Position numbers and translations under genes: made by a program. Shown piece after piece: positions 44,310 to 53,934 of a stretch of 64,000 nt of DNA (within the stretch, counting starts at the first letter, position 1; each line of letters starts with the position of its first letter). A model generated the notes under the pieces. The model did not search any database and had not been told where the DNA came from. It saw only the letters and a list, made by a program, of their open reading frames with translations. The stretch comes from CAILUG01 sp038125665 (GTDB lineage: Bacteria > Pseudomonadota > Gammaproteobacteria > Pseudomonadales > Pseudohongiellaceae), in the NCBI GenBank assembly GCA_038125665.1, contig JAYPEI010000004.1:133329-197328 (forward strand), written 5' to 3'.

Positions 44310-45228
44310 GTTACTTTTTACCCCTCCTGAGCTTGTAGATCAGCTGCCAGATCGAGTACGTCTTGCCCTTACGCTAGCATCGATAGAATCTGAATTCATC
44401 AACCCTGAGAGAAACATTCATGAGACTCGAACAGTATTTAATTTGGCGTATCATCTTGGCGACGATCTAGGAAAAGTATTGGCAAATCGACAAAGGTTAG
44501 ATCTTGAGGTTACCAGACAATGGGGGCTGGAAGGTGAGTACCCATTACGTTGGCAGTGGTTGCAACAAGTGCATGGTACAAAAGTTATTACTGCAAATTC
44601 ACACTTTTCTTCGTCAACTGATGTGCCACTCAAAGGCGACGCACTTTTTACAATAGAAAGCAACTTTGCTTTAGCAATACTTAGTGCAGATTGCTTACCA
44701 GTTGTTTGTTGGTCTGATTCAGGGGATGAAATAGCTATTGCTCATGCAGGGTGGAGAGGCCTTTGTGGTGGAGTCCTGGAGAACACGCTTGCTCATTTTT
44801 CTTGCCCAGTTGAAGAGATCAATATTTGGTTGGGGCCTGCTATTGCCGCTTGCCATTTTGAAGTGGGCGAGGAGGTGCGTGCAGCTTTTGTAGAATCGAT
44901 GGGAGCAGAAGCAAAATTAGCTTTTTCAGCAAGTATCCAATCGTTATCGTTGACTTCAGCACCTGATAACGAAGTCACTGTTAGCCAATTATTGATAGGA
45001 AGCACAAATAAACAAACAAAGAAAAAATGGCAAGCGGATCTTTACCAATTAGCCATATTGCGTTTACTCCGTTGTGGTATTAAGAACATTCTTTGTGTTC
45101 CAAGGTGCACAGTCTGTTCTATGAATGAACAAGGTCAGCCTTTATGGTTTTCTCATCGGCGTGTAGTCAAACAGGGTACAGTAAGAGAAGTTGAAGGGCG
45201 TTTCGCTACGTTTATTTCGAAGTGCTGA
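44299..45228 (+). CDS. pgeF: PgeF/YfiH laccase-domain purine nucleoside phosphorylase
   Basis: A protein of about 309 residues of the YfiH family. The conserved core is LQQVHGTKVI, LSADCLPVVCWSD, IAIAHAGWRGLCGGVLENT and WLGPAIAACHFEVG, with copper/zinc-type His and Cys ligands (H, C, C, H). Members act on adenosine and inosine and, in E. coli, edit peptidoglycan precursors. The reading could start at 44290, but the ATG at 44299 gives MQSKLLFTPPE, close to homologues. It ends at 45228, and a heat-shock promoter for clpB begins at once after its stop. Confidence 0.9.
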   Translation: MQSKLLFTPPELVDQLPDRVRLALTLASIESEFINPERNIHETRTVFNLAYHLGDDLGKVLANRQRLDLEVTRQWGLEGEYPLRWQWLQQVHGTKVITANSHFSSSTDVPLKGDALFTIESNFALAILSADCLPVVCWSDSGDEIAIAHAGWRGLCGGVLENTLAHFSCPVEEINIWLGPAIAACHFEVGEEVRAAFVESMGAEAKLAFSASIQSLSLTSAPDNEVTVSQLLIGSTNKQTKKKWQADLYQLAILRLLRCGIKNILCVPRCTVCSMNEQGQPLWFSHRRVVKQGTVREVEGRFATFISKC

Positions 45229-45256
45229 CTTGAATCAATAAAACTCACCCCCACTT
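45229..45256 (+). promoter_or_regulatory. Sigma-32 (heat-shock) promoter of clpB
   Basis: CTTGAA (45229-45234) and CCCCACTT (45249-45256) separated by 14 bases, against the RpoH consensus CTTGAAA and CCCCATnT. The mRNA would start near 45263, giving a leader of about 25 bases with GGGAGG before the start. It begins exactly after the pgeF stop. Confidence 0.75.
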
Positions 45257-45287
45257 ATGTTGTTATAGCGATACGGGAGGTGTGTTT

Positions 45288-47882
45288 ATGCGCATGGATA
45301 AATTGACAAGCAAATTACAAATAGCTCTTGCAGATGCTCAGTCCTTGGCGCTCGGTCGTGACCATGGATATCTGGAGCCAGTTCATCTTATGTTGGCACT
45401 CTTTGAGCAAAAAGGAGGTTCAGTTCGGCCGTTAATGGCTCAAACTGGTTTTGATATTTCAAGGGTCAAAGAAGAGTTAGATAAACTACTTAATCAACAA
45501 CCAATAGTCAAAGATTATGACGGACAACTCAATGCTTCACCTGCACTGAGTCGATTACTTAATCAAGCTGAACGATTGGCCCAAAAAGCTCAAGATCAGT
45601 ATTTATCTAGTGAAAATGTTTTGCTTGCAGCCATGCATGACAAGGGTGAGCTCGGTAAGTTACTCAATTCCTTTGGAGTTAGCGCTTCTGCTCTAGAAAC
45701 TGCTGTTCGTAATTTGCGTAGTGGTGCGCAAGTGAATTCTTCAGAGGCAGAGGAATCAAGACAAGCGTTACAAAAATATACAGTAGATGTGACAGCTCGC
45801 GCTGAAGCTGGAAAGTTAGACCCAGTAATAGGGCGCGATGAGGAGATACGACGTACAATTCAAGTTCTACAACGTAGAACCAAAAATAATCCAGTATTAA
45901 TTGGAGAACCTGGAGTTGGTAAGACTGCCATCATCGATGGATTAGCCCAACGGATAGTGAATGGGGAGGTTCCTGAAGGACTTAAGGATAAACGTATACT
46001 CTCTCTAGACTTAGGAGCACTTATTGCAGGGGCGAAATTCCGCGGTGACTTCGAAGAGCGTCTAAAAGCAGTGCTTCAGCAATTATCCAATCAGGAAGGT
46101 CAAGTCATACTCTTCATTGATGAAATTCATACCATGGTTGGAGCAGGGAAGGCTGAGGGAGCCATGGATGCAGGGAATATGCTAAAACCAGCATTAGCTC
46201 GTGGCGAACTCCATTGCGTAGGGGCAACAACACTAGATGAATATCGCCAGTATATTGAAAAAGATGCTGCACTGGAGCGTCGTTTCCAGAAAGTGCTCGT
46301 CGAAGAACCTTCCGAAACTGATACTATCGCAATTCTACGTGGTCTAAAGGAGCGCTATGAGGTGCATCACGGCGTCACAATCACTGATGCAGCTATTATA
46401 GCTGCGGCTAAACTTTCACAGCGTTATATCTCTGATCGACAACTTCCTGATAAAGCAATTGATTTAATTGATGAAGCTGCCTCTTTAATCCGTATGGAAA
46501 TCGATTCCAAACCAGAGGAAATGGATAGGCTTGAGCGCAAAATGATTCAGTTAAAAATTGAACGTGAGGCACTAAAAAAAGAAACCGATGAAGCATCAAT
46601 AAAGCGTCTCAGTAAATTAAATGAGGATATCGCTGAGTTGGAAAAAGAATTTGCAGACCTTGATGAAGTGCTTCGTGCAGAGAAAAGTGTTTTACAGGGC
46701 TCTCAGCAGGTGAAGAGTGATCTCGAACAGGCACGCATTGAACTGGATGTCGCTAGGCGTAATGCTGATCTTGCACGCATGTCTGAACTCCAATACGGAT
46801 TGATTCCAGAGCTAGAAAAAAAATTAGCCTCTACCACACAGCCTGTAGAGTACAGCGAGCTCAAGCTATTACGAAATAAGGTAACAGATGAGGAGATAGC
46901 AGAGGTTGTAGCTAGAGCAACAGGAATTCCTGTAGCAAAAATGTTGGAGGGCGAGAAACAGAAGTTATTGCGAATGGAGGAGGCTATTCATGAGCGTGTT
47001 GTAGGTCAGGAAGAGGCAGTTAGTGCGGTTGCTAATGCCGTGCGTCGTTCACGATCAGGTTTATCAGATCCAAGGCGCCCCAATGGTTCTTTTCTTTTCC
47101 TGGGTCCCACAGGTGTAGGTAAAACGGAGTTGTGCAAGGCTCTAGCAGGTTTTCTCTTTGATACCGAGGATGCCATGGTGAGAATCGATATGTCAGAGTT
47201 TATGGAACAACACTCGGTTTCTCGCTTAGTTGGTGCCCCTCCGGGATATGTGGGATATGAGGAAGGAGGTTATCTTACTGAAGCTATTCGTCGCCGTCCT
47301 TATGCTGTACTGCTACTGGATGAAGTTGAGAAGGCGCACTCAGACGTATTCAATATTTTATTGCAAGTACTCGACGAGGGTCGATTAACAGATGGCCATG
47401 GCAGAACGGTAGATTTTCGAAATACTGTCGTGGTCATGACTTCAAATTTAGGTTCAGATCGAATACAAGATATGATGGGACAAAAAAGCACTTTCGGTAA
47501 TATTACGCAGTACGAAGATGTACGTGAATCTGTAATGGAAATAGTTGGGAAGTATTTTCGTCCCGAATTTATCAACCGTATAGATGAAGTAGTTGTTTTT
47601 CACCCACTTGAACAAGAGCAACTTCGCAATATTGCCGAAATCCAACTTAATTTGCTTAAGCATCGACTTCAAGAAATGGATTTAAAACTTCAACTAGCTA
47701 CTGAAGTATTAGAGCGCCTAGCTAAATTGGGCTTTGATCCTGTTTATGGGGCTCGACCTTTAAAGCGTTCCATCCAACAATGGCTAGAAAATCCTTTATC
47801 TCAACACGTCTTGAGTGGGGATTATCCACCTGGGTCAACAATCACAGTACGTATGGCTGGTTCAGAAATTGTCTTCAGTTAA
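45288..47882 (+). CDS. clpB: ClpB disaggregase
   Basis: A protein of about 864 residues. Clp-N domain at the start (MRMDKLTSKLQIALADAQSL), first AAA+ module (GEPGVGKTAI Walker A, ILFIDEIHTMVGAG), a long coiled-coil middle domain (about residues 410-525, EREALKKETDEASIKRLSKL), second AAA+ module (GPTGVGKTELCKAL, LLLDEVEKAHSD), and the ending with RPLKRSIQQWLENPLS. It is the heat-shock disaggregase that rescues aggregated protein with DnaK. The ATG at 45288 matches E. coli and has GGGAGG 6 bases before it; GTG (45282) is less likely. Confidence 0.96.
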   Translation: MRMDKLTSKLQIALADAQSLALGRDHGYLEPVHLMLALFEQKGGSVRPLMAQTGFDISRVKEELDKLLNQQPIVKDYDGQLNASPALSRLLNQAERLAQKAQDQYLSSENVLLAAMHDKGELGKLLNSFGVSASALETAVRNLRSGAQVNSSEAEESRQALQKYTVDVTARAEAGKLDPVIGRDEEIRRTIQVLQRRTKNNPVLIGEPGVGKTAIIDGLAQRIVNGEVPEGLKDKRILSLDLGALIAGAKFRGDFEERLKAVLQQLSNQEGQVILFIDEIHTMVGAGKAEGAMDAGNMLKPALARGELHCVGATTLDEYRQYIEKDAALERRFQKVLVEEPSETDTIAILRGLKERYEVHHGVTITDAAIIAAAKLSQRYISDRQLPDKAIDLIDEAASLIRMEIDSKPEEMDRLERKMIQLKIEREALKKETDEASIKRLSKLNEDIAELEKEFADLDEVLRAEKSVLQGSQQVKSDLEQARIELDVARRNADLARMSELQYGLIPELEKKLASTTQPVEYSELKLLRNKVTDEEIAEVVARATGIPVAKMLEGEKQKLLRMEEAIHERVVGQEEAVSAVANAVRRSRSGLSDPRRPNGSFLFLGPTGVGKTELCKALAGFLFDTEDAMVRIDMSEFMEQHSVSRLVGAPPGYVGYEEGGYLTEAIRRRPYAVLLLDEVEKAHSDVFNILLQVLDEGRLTDGHGRTVDFRNTVVVMTSNLGSDRIQDMMGQKSTFGNITQYEDVRESVMEIVGKYFRPEFINRIDEVVVFHPLEQEQLRNIAEIQLNLLKHRLQEMDLKLQLATEVLERLAKLGFDPVYGARPLKRSIQQWLENPLSQHVLSGDYPPGSTITVRMAGSEIVFS

Positions 47883-47973
47883 TCATAATCATTTTCAAAG
47901 ATTTGGGTAATACCTATATTATCTGTGAAACTGTTTAGGTTAGTTGCCTGGAAAAAAGTCTAGAAAAGTAGTT

Positions 47974-48001
47974 TAAAAAAACGCCAGCATTATGCTGGCG
48001 T
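47974..48001 (-). terminator. Terminator of the SulP gene
   Basis: An 8-10 bp stem (ACGCCAGC with GCTGGCGT) about 43 bases past the SulP stop. Read on the minus strand it is followed by a run of seven T, so it is an intrinsic terminator for the SulP/carbonic-anhydrase unit. On the plus strand no T run follows. Confidence 0.85.
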
Positions 48002-48043
48002 AAAGAGACCTGAGAGGAAATCACAATTTGTTTTACTCAGGTT

Positions 48044-49678
48044 TTAGGAAGATGAAATTACTTTGAGGGCCTTAAGTCTAGATTCATGGAAGTTTATATC
48101 TTTTAAGTGTGTATCTGCTTTAAGCGATTTAAGAGCCTCACGAATTTTTTCGTTAACGCCACACAAGTGTACTTGTCTTCCATAGGAATGTGCGTCTACG
48201 GAAATTGTTTCCAGAGCCCGCATGGCAGATAGATCAAGTTCGTTTATCTGTGAAAGATCTAGAAGAACTGTTTTCAGCTCATCGTTTGTAAATAATGAGC
48301 GTGCGTGGTGACTCAAGTCAGCCAAGGCACCAAAACTCAAAGGTCCGCGAAACTCTAAGAGATTAAGAGAATTACCCAATGTTTTTCTTAGAGCAGTCTC
48401 TTCATCACTCATTGGTAGTAGAGAGTCATGAGATTTAAGATGCGCAACCTGCTCCTTAGCAGCTTTTTCAACATAAGCTAAAGAAGCGAGCACAACTCCA
48501 ACCGCTACAGCTGAAATAAGGTCAACGAATATAGTTAAACCAAGCACTAAAACCATCAGCGCAAAATCCCAACGAGGTCCCCGGAAGCAAACCTTGAGAT
48601 ATCCCCAGTCGATAATGTCAACACCAACTTTGACTAGAATTCCTGCTAGAACTGTCATCGGTATATAGGAAGCTAACGGTCCCAGTCCCAGAACAATTGC
48701 CAGTAGAAACAAAGCATGAATCATACCGGATAATCGTGTAATGCCTCCTGTTCGGATATTTACGACAGTTCTCATGGTTGCGCCCGCTCCAGCGGTCCCA
48801 CCAAATAGACCTGCTATGGTATTACCTATGCCTTGTCCAATGAGTTCTTGATTAGAGTCATGACGTGTCCGCGTCATATTATCGGCAACTAATGAAGTTA
48901 GAAGGCTATCAATCGCACCCAGAAGAGCTAAAACTAAAGCAGCTTTTCCTATTAAAGAAATTGTAGATACATCAAAATAGGGTATATTCAGAGATGGTAA
49001 ACCGCTTGGTATTTCACCCAAGATAGGAACCCCTCCGGTAAAAGTCGATAGAAGAGTGCCGATGATCAGTGCGGCAAGCGGGCCTGGCACATAACGAGCT
49101 AGTTTTTTGGGCCAATACATAGCAATTAGAAAAGACATAACACCTATGGCGAATGCTAAGAAATTTGCTTGCCTAAAAGCTGTAGGTGCAAATAGTAATG
49201 CGTCAGTCACCGCGGGAGGCGACGATTGTCCTAGGAGAGGTGCGAGTTGGATTATGATTATAATGCCACCTATACCGCTCATGAAACCAGAGATTACCGG
49301 GTAAGGAACTAAGCGGATATATTCGCCAAGGCGCAGTACACCCATGAGTATTTGTAAAATCCCCGCAATTACAATAGCTGCAAAAATCAGAGTTAAATTA
49401 TTTCCATCTCCTGTTGCTGCAGCTAGGGATGCAGCGAGACCAGCAACAACTACTGTCATGGGTCCAGTTGGTCCAGAAACCTGTGATTCCGTTCCTCCAA
49501 AAAGTGCAGCAAAAAAGCCTACAAATATGGCACCATATAAACCAGCTATAGGACCTAGCCCTGAAGCAACACCCATAGCAAGTGCAAGGGGTAATGCGAC
49601 TACACCAGCAGTGATACCCCCAAAAAAATCTCCTCTCAAATTTCTAGTGGTAATTTTGTCCTTGAACAGACCAGCCAT
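48044..49678 (-). CDS. SulP-family anion transporter with STAS domain
   Basis: A 544-residue membrane protein. The transport domain has GGITAGVVALPLALAMGVAS, GPTGPMTVVVAGLAASLAA, YPVISGFMSGIGGIIIIIQL and LFGGTAGAGATMRTVVNIRTGG. The C-terminal cytoplasmic STAS domain spans about 440-544, with VLLDLSQINELDLSAMRALE. SulP members carry sulfate, bicarbonate or other anions, often with Na+ or H+. The gene lies 46 bases downstream of a beta-carbonic anhydrase on the same strand, so bicarbonate is the best guess (compare cyanobacterial BicA); this is inference. Confidence 0.9.
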   Translation of the reverse strand: MAGLFKDKITTRNLRGDFFGGITAGVVALPLALAMGVASGLGPIAGLYGAIFVGFFAALFGGTESQVSGPTGPMTVVVAGLAASLAAATGDGNNLTLIFAAIVIAGILQILMGVLRLGEYIRLVPYPVISGFMSGIGGIIIIIQLAPLLGQSSPPAVTDALLFAPTAFRQANFLAFAIGVMSFLIAMYWPKKLARYVPGPLAALIIGTLLSTFTGGVPILGEIPSGLPSLNIPYFDVSTISLIGKAALVLALLGAIDSLLTSLVADNMTRTRHDSNQELIGQGIGNTIAGLFGGTAGAGATMRTVVNIRTGGITRLSGMIHALFLLAIVLGLGPLASYIPMTVLAGILVKVGVDIIDWGYLKVCFRGPRWDFALMVLVLGLTIFVDLISAVAVGVVLASLAYVEKAAKEQVAHLKSHDSLLPMSDEETALRKTLGNSLNLLEFRGPLSFGALADLSHHARSLFTNDELKTVLLDLSQINELDLSAMRALETISVDAHSYGRQVHLCGVNEKIREALKSLKADTHLKDINFHESRLKALKVISSS

Positions 49679-49724
49679 TTACTACTCCCAATAAGTTAGA
49701 TCTTAGAACTATAGTATTCCTCAC

Positions 49725-50390
49725 TTAAGCAACATATTGTCCATCATTTGGATTTTCTACAATATGCTTGTAGTGTTCATGTACAGAGACGAATGCACGA
49801 TTTTTTGATTCATAGCAATATATATCACCCTCACCTATATCATAAACCCAGCCATGAAGCATGACTTCATGAGTAGCTAACCTGGCAGCTACTGAGGGGT
49901 GTGTCTCCAGATGTTTTAATTGTTGAACTACATTTTCTTGAGTTAGCTCTAATAATTGTTCAGGACCTATTTTACCGTGACGAGCTTTGACGCGGGCTGC
50001 TGCAGCCTCTGCATTAGATAACCAGCTATGTACGTGATGTAGGTGAGAAATATTTTCAGGGTTTGCGGCTCCTTTCATCGCACCACAATCAGTATGACCG
50101 CAGATGACTATATGTTTTACAGCAAGAACCTGCATTGCAAACTCTATACTAGCGTCCATGTCAGCTGTAGCTTGAGAGTAATGTGGGGGGACGAGATTTC
50201 CAGCATTACGAGCTATAAAAAGGTCTCCAGGCTTGGTTTGTGTTATCAAGCATGGGTCAATCCGTGAGTCTGAGCAGGTAATGAACAAGACTTCAGGACT
50301 TTGTCCTTTTGCTAGGTTTTTAAAGAGCTCTTGATGAGCTTTGAATTTATTCTCTTGGAACTTGAGAATTCCGGAAACTAGTTTTTCCAT
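49725..50390 (-). CDS. Beta-class carbonic anhydrase
   Basis: A 221-residue enzyme interconverting CO2 and bicarbonate. Zinc ligands and catalytic dyad are visible: Cys39 and Asp41 in ITCSDSRIDP, His99 and Cys102 in VICGHTDCGAMKGA, with ARNAGN at 60-64. It is cytoplasmic, with no signal peptide. The upstream gene of a likely two-gene unit with the SulP transporter; together they could capture and keep bicarbonate for carboxylases. Divergent from an OxyR-like LysR gene, 181 bases away, which may or may not regulate it. Confidence 0.95.
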   Translation of the reverse strand: MEKLVSGILKFQENKFKAHQELFKNLAKGQSPEVLFITCSDSRIDPCLITQTKPGDLFIARNAGNLVPPHYSQATADMDASIEFAMQVLAVKHIVICGHTDCGAMKGAANPENISHLHHVHSWLSNAEAAAARVKARHGKIGPEQLLELTQENVVQQLKHLETHPSVAARLATHEVMLHGWVYDIGEGDIYCYESKNRAFVSVHEHYKHIVENPNDGQYVA

Positions 50391-50571
50391 TATACTTCTC
50401 CATAATCTGTAATTACATGGACTAAGTGTGATGGTTTTGTAAATGTATCCTAGTCAATGTGGATGTACTGTTTTTGAGATGTCTAAACTATCTAGTATTT
50501 TTTGATATAGAAACTAATATTGTGATAGGAAAAAACTTTCATTCTATGTATATCTGAGTTAGGCTAAACTG

Positions 50572-51513
50572 ATGACAAAAAATGATCTCTCAATATCGTT
50601 GAAACAGCTTCGATACTTCATTGTGGCCAGTCAGCACAGTAGTCTTCGCCAATCAGCTCTTGAGCTTGGTATTTCACAACCCTCACTTAGTGCACAGCTT
50701 CGCTTACTTGAAGAGAGTCTTGATGTAGTGCTTTTCGAGCGTTCTCGGGGAGGTGTCACCTTAACACCAATTGGGAGAGAATTAATTGCTGAAGCAAACA
50801 ACGCGTTGGCTGCAGCAGAGTCTATTCTTAAAGTGGCGCAATTAAGCTCCCACGGGCCTAGTGGTACTTTTCGACTAGGTGTAGCTCCTTCATTGGGCCC
50901 CTATACCCTGCCTTGGTTACTTCCTAAAGTGCGTGATAAGTACCGGAGTGTGAAGTTTTTCGTTCGTGAGTCTTTCACTTCCAAGCTCATCACGGATTTG
51001 AAAGCAGGCGTGTATGATCTTATTTTTTCACCCATGCCCATTGAAGACCCTAACTTGACAGTTCTTCCAGTCTTTCGCGAGCCTATCTACTTGGTGGTTG
51101 CAAAAACTCATCAGCTAGCGACTGCCGGAACCATCAGAGCGGAACAGCTAGATGGGATGTCCATTTTGACCATTGAAGAACAGCACCTATTTTTTCGACA
51201 AGTTGAGCAACTTTGTAAGAGGTTTAACGCTAATCTGCTACGTGATTTTGAAGGAACAAGCTTAGATGCTATCCGCCAAATGGTGTACATGGAATTAGGA
51301 GCTGCTTTTTTACCGGCGCTATATATTCGTTCAGAGATTAAGGATCGTGATGAACTCTGTGTGCTCAAAGTAGAAGACGAACAAATGTATCGAGTGCACG
51401 CGATGGCCTGGCGAAATACCTCACCCATGCGAACCTACTATAGAAGCTTACATGGATTCATCCAGGAACTATCTGAAAATGTATTTGGTAAGGATATCAT
51501 CATACAATCATGA
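50572..51513 (+). CDS. OxyR-like LysR regulator lacking the peroxidatic cysteine
   Basis: A 313-residue LysR protein. The N-terminal HTH is RQSALELGISQPSLSAQLRL then LEESLDVVLFERS. The effector domain follows OxyR (GVAPSLGPYTLPWLLPKV, EGTSLDAIRQMV, FLPALYIRSE). At the OxyR redox centre GHCLRDQxxxxC the sequence reads QHLFFRQVEQLC: the peroxide-reacting Cys199 is replaced by Leu206 while the partner Cys is kept (C215). It therefore probably does not sense H2O2 by that disulfide. Its stop overlaps the ppx start by 4 bases, and the carbonic anhydrase is divergent; either could be its target. Confidence 0.85.
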   Translation: MTKNDLSISLKQLRYFIVASQHSSLRQSALELGISQPSLSAQLRLLEESLDVVLFERSRGGVTLTPIGRELIAEANNALAAAESILKVAQLSSHGPSGTFRLGVAPSLGPYTLPWLLPKVRDKYRSVKFFVRESFTSKLITDLKAGVYDLIFSPMPIEDPNLTVLPVFREPIYLVVAKTHQLATAGTIRAEQLDGMSILTIEEQHLFFRQVEQLCKRFNANLLRDFEGTSLDAIRQMVYMELGAAFLPALYIRSEIKDRDELCVLKVEDEQMYRVHAMAWRNTSPMRTYYRSLHGFIQELSENVFGKDIIIQS

Positions 51514-53000
51514 AGATTAATACATCAAAGTTGGAATCACCTTATTTTGCTGCGATTGATCTTGGCTCGAATAGTTTTCATATGCTTATTGCCCGTGTAC
51601 AAGATGACCAGGTTGAGGTTGTCGATAGAGTTAAAGAAATGGTTCAGCTTGCCCGTGGCATTAGTGCAGAGGGTATGCTCGATATTGAAGCTCAATCCCG
51701 TGCATTAAATTGCTTGACGAGATTCTCTGAGCGTCTTCGTGATATACCACGCCATCAGATCCGAGCAGTAGGAACGAAGAGCTTGCGGACAGCGCGTGAG
51801 CCAAGTTTTTTTTTAAAGCAGGCTGAACTTGCCTTAGGTGTGCCTATTCAAGTGATTTCAGGTTATGAGGAAGCACGACTGGTCTATATTGGATTAGCCC
51901 ACACTGTTGCTAATGATAATAACTCTAGGTTGGTCATTGACATCGGTGGTGGCAGTACCGAAGTTATCATTGGGTTAGATGATGAGCCTAAACTTCTGGA
52001 AAGCTTGCCAATCGGCTGCGTGACATATACTGAAAATTTTAAATCAGAGAAAGAGAGATTCACTAGGGATAGCTTTCAACAAGCCTACTTCACTGCCTGT
52101 ACTGAATTGGAAACGATTCGCAAAAATTATTTACAAGCGGGTTGGAATATCGCTTATGCGACCTCGGGTACAGCGCGCGTAATTGCAGACCTTGTGCAAC
52201 ATCGAGATGGTGGAGCACTGATCAACAAGGATTCTATTGAATGGCTTGCCGAAGCAATTTTTGCTTCAAAATCTTCATTGAAAGATTTACCCAGTTTGCG
52301 GCGTAGTGTCCTACCCGCTGGTTTGGCAATCATGAAAGCTGTTTTTGATCAGTTGTTATTGGAGACTATTCATGTCGGCGATGCAGCCCTGAAGGAGGGT
52401 CTCCTGTTTGATAATATCGGACGTTTGTCAGATGATGATTCCCGAGCAAAAACAGTGGTTAAACTACAACAGAGGTATGGGGTTGATACAGTCCAGGCCG
52501 AACGCGTAGTAAAGACAGCATTGACTCTATGGCACCAAGTTCAAGGTCCAGAACTCCCTGGAGTTTCTCGTACTAAGATTTTAACTTGGGCCGGTGCTTT
52601 ACATGAAATCGGCATGTCCATTTCTCACTCCTCACACCATCACCATGGATTCTATATACTAAGAAATAGCGATCTTGGTGGGTTTGGTCGATACGAACAA
52701 TATATTTTAGCTAATCTTATCAGGGCTCAACGTAAAGGGATGTATGCGGCTAAATTTGCTGAGATAGATGCCCAGTCTATGGAAGCTCTACTGCCACTAG
52801 TTATCTGTTTGCGACTGGCTGTGTTGTTAAACCGCAGCCGTGAAGACCTTACTATGCTCCCGCAGCTTAAAGTTAATGAGCGGCACTACCAGCTCATTTT
52901 CCAGAATCGATGGTTGCAAGACCATCCTCTGACTTCAGATGGTTTACAGCGCGAAGCGGAATACTTTACTCAGATAGGGTTAACTCTCGACTTCGAGTGA
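51510..53000 (+). CDS. ppx: Exopolyphosphatase (Ppx/GppA family)
   Basis: A 496-residue protein. N-terminal ATPase-like motifs are AAIDLGSNSFHMLIARVQDD, RAVGTKSLRTAREPSFFL, GYEEARLVYIGLAH and VIDIGGGSTEVIIG. The C-terminal half is an HD-like helical domain (AGALHEIGMSISHSSHHHHG), as in E. coli Ppx. It removes terminal phosphate from polyphosphate, or converts pppGpp. No ppk is adjacent, as the upstream partner is the OxyR-like gene with which it overlaps by 4 bases. Confidence 0.93.
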   Translation: MKINTSKLESPYFAAIDLGSNSFHMLIARVQDDQVEVVDRVKEMVQLARGISAEGMLDIEAQSRALNCLTRFSERLRDIPRHQIRAVGTKSLRTAREPSFFLKQAELALGVPIQVISGYEEARLVYIGLAHTVANDNNSRLVIDIGGGSTEVIIGLDDEPKLLESLPIGCVTYTENFKSEKERFTRDSFQQAYFTACTELETIRKNYLQAGWNIAYATSGTARVIADLVQHRDGGALINKDSIEWLAEAIFASKSSLKDLPSLRRSVLPAGLAIMKAVFDQLLLETIHVGDAALKEGLLFDNIGRLSDDDSRAKTVVKLQQRYGVDTVQAERVVKTALTLWHQVQGPELPGVSRTKILTWAGALHEIGMSISHSSHHHHGFYILRNSDLGGFGRYEQYILANLIRAQRKGMYAAKFAEIDAQSMEALLPLVICLRLAVLLNRSREDLTMLPQLKVNERHYQLIFQNRWLQDHPLTSDGLQREAEYFTQIGLTLDFE

Positions 53001-53028
53001 AACTACAATGATGTTGGAAGTTGAATTT

Positions 53029-53934
53029 ATGCCTAAAAGTTTGGAAATACATGTTAGAAACCTAGATGCTATTAAGTTTCAAATGGCTCCGAGATGTTTC
53101 GAGTATTTTTTTCCTAATATCTTGCTCGCTGCTTGCTTAGCTTTGCTCATAATAAGCATTTTATGGAGTTCTGAAAGCATAGCTCAGCGACGACTTCGTG
53201 AGCCTACACTAAATCCAACTAATCTAGCGGTTAGCCCAATTGATAATGATGGTGCTGAATTTTACTTTGCTCGCCTTTTCTACACAGGTAACCAGTATGA
53301 TCGGGGGTATATGGGTAGAGGGAGTTGGACGACGGACTGGCCAGAAGCGGAACATTTTTTTATTGAAGGTATTAGTCGCCTCACAGGTATCGACACCATG
53401 GCTGTCACCATCGAAGGTCAAGGGGGTAAGATCATTCAACTAGAGGATGGACAAATTAATGACTATCCTTTTCTGTATGCAGTAGAAGTAGGATATTGGA
53501 GTCTAAACAGGGAGGAACAGCAAATTCTTCGCGACTATCTCTTACGTGGAGGATTCCTCATGGTAGATGATTTCCACGGATCTCAAGAATGGACTGGTTT
53601 CACCACTGTCATGCAACAAGTATTCCCGGAACGCCCCATCGTCGATATTCCAGCTGAAGATGAAATATTTCATGTATTGTATGATCTTGACGAGAAACAA
53701 CAGATCCCTGGATTAGCTTCGCTTTATAACGGTATCACCTTCGAGAGGGATGGTGTCTTACCTCAATGGCGAGGTATTTATGATGATAGAGGTAGGTTAA
53801 TGGTTATGATTAATCATAATATGGATTTAGGCGATGCCTGGGAGCATGCTGATACGCCCGGATATCCTGAGCCGATGACAGCCCTAGCTTACCGGTTTGC
53901 TGTTAATTATGTGCTCTATGCTTTGACCCATTGA
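53029..53934 (+). CDS. DUF4159-domain protein, exported
   Basis: About 301 residues. A membrane/signal stretch (NILLAACLALLIISILWSS) is followed by a single DUF4159 domain: EFYFARLFYTGNQYDRGYMG, TTDWPEAEHFFIEGISRLTG, LRGGFLMVDDFHGSQEWTGF and MVMINHNMDLGDAWEHADTP. The function of this family is not known; in other genomes it is often next to MoxR/BatA-like membrane systems, not seen here. ATG at 53029 has TTGGAAG 8 bases before it; starts at 53008 and 53083 are also possible. It begins 28 bases after ppx. Confidence 0.82.
   Translation: MPKSLEIHVRNLDAIKFQMAPRCFEYFFPNILLAACLALLIISILWSSESIAQRRLREPTLNPTNLAVSPIDNDGAEFYFARLFYTGNQYDRGYMGRGSWTTDWPEAEHFFIEGISRLTGIDTMAVTIEGQGGKIIQLEDGQINDYPFLYAVEVGYWSLNREEQQILRDYLLRGGFLMVDDFHGSQEWTGFTTVMQQVFPERPIVDIPAEDEIFHVLYDLDEKQQIPGLASLYNGITFERDGVLPQWRGIYDDRGRLMVMINHNMDLGDAWEHADTPGYPEPMTALAYRFAVNYVLYALTH

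Noticed and set aside
49344..49694. 116-codon plus-strand frame inside the SulP gene
   Set aside because: Antisense shadow, Ala/Pro-rich translation mirrors the hydrophobic codons of the transporter.
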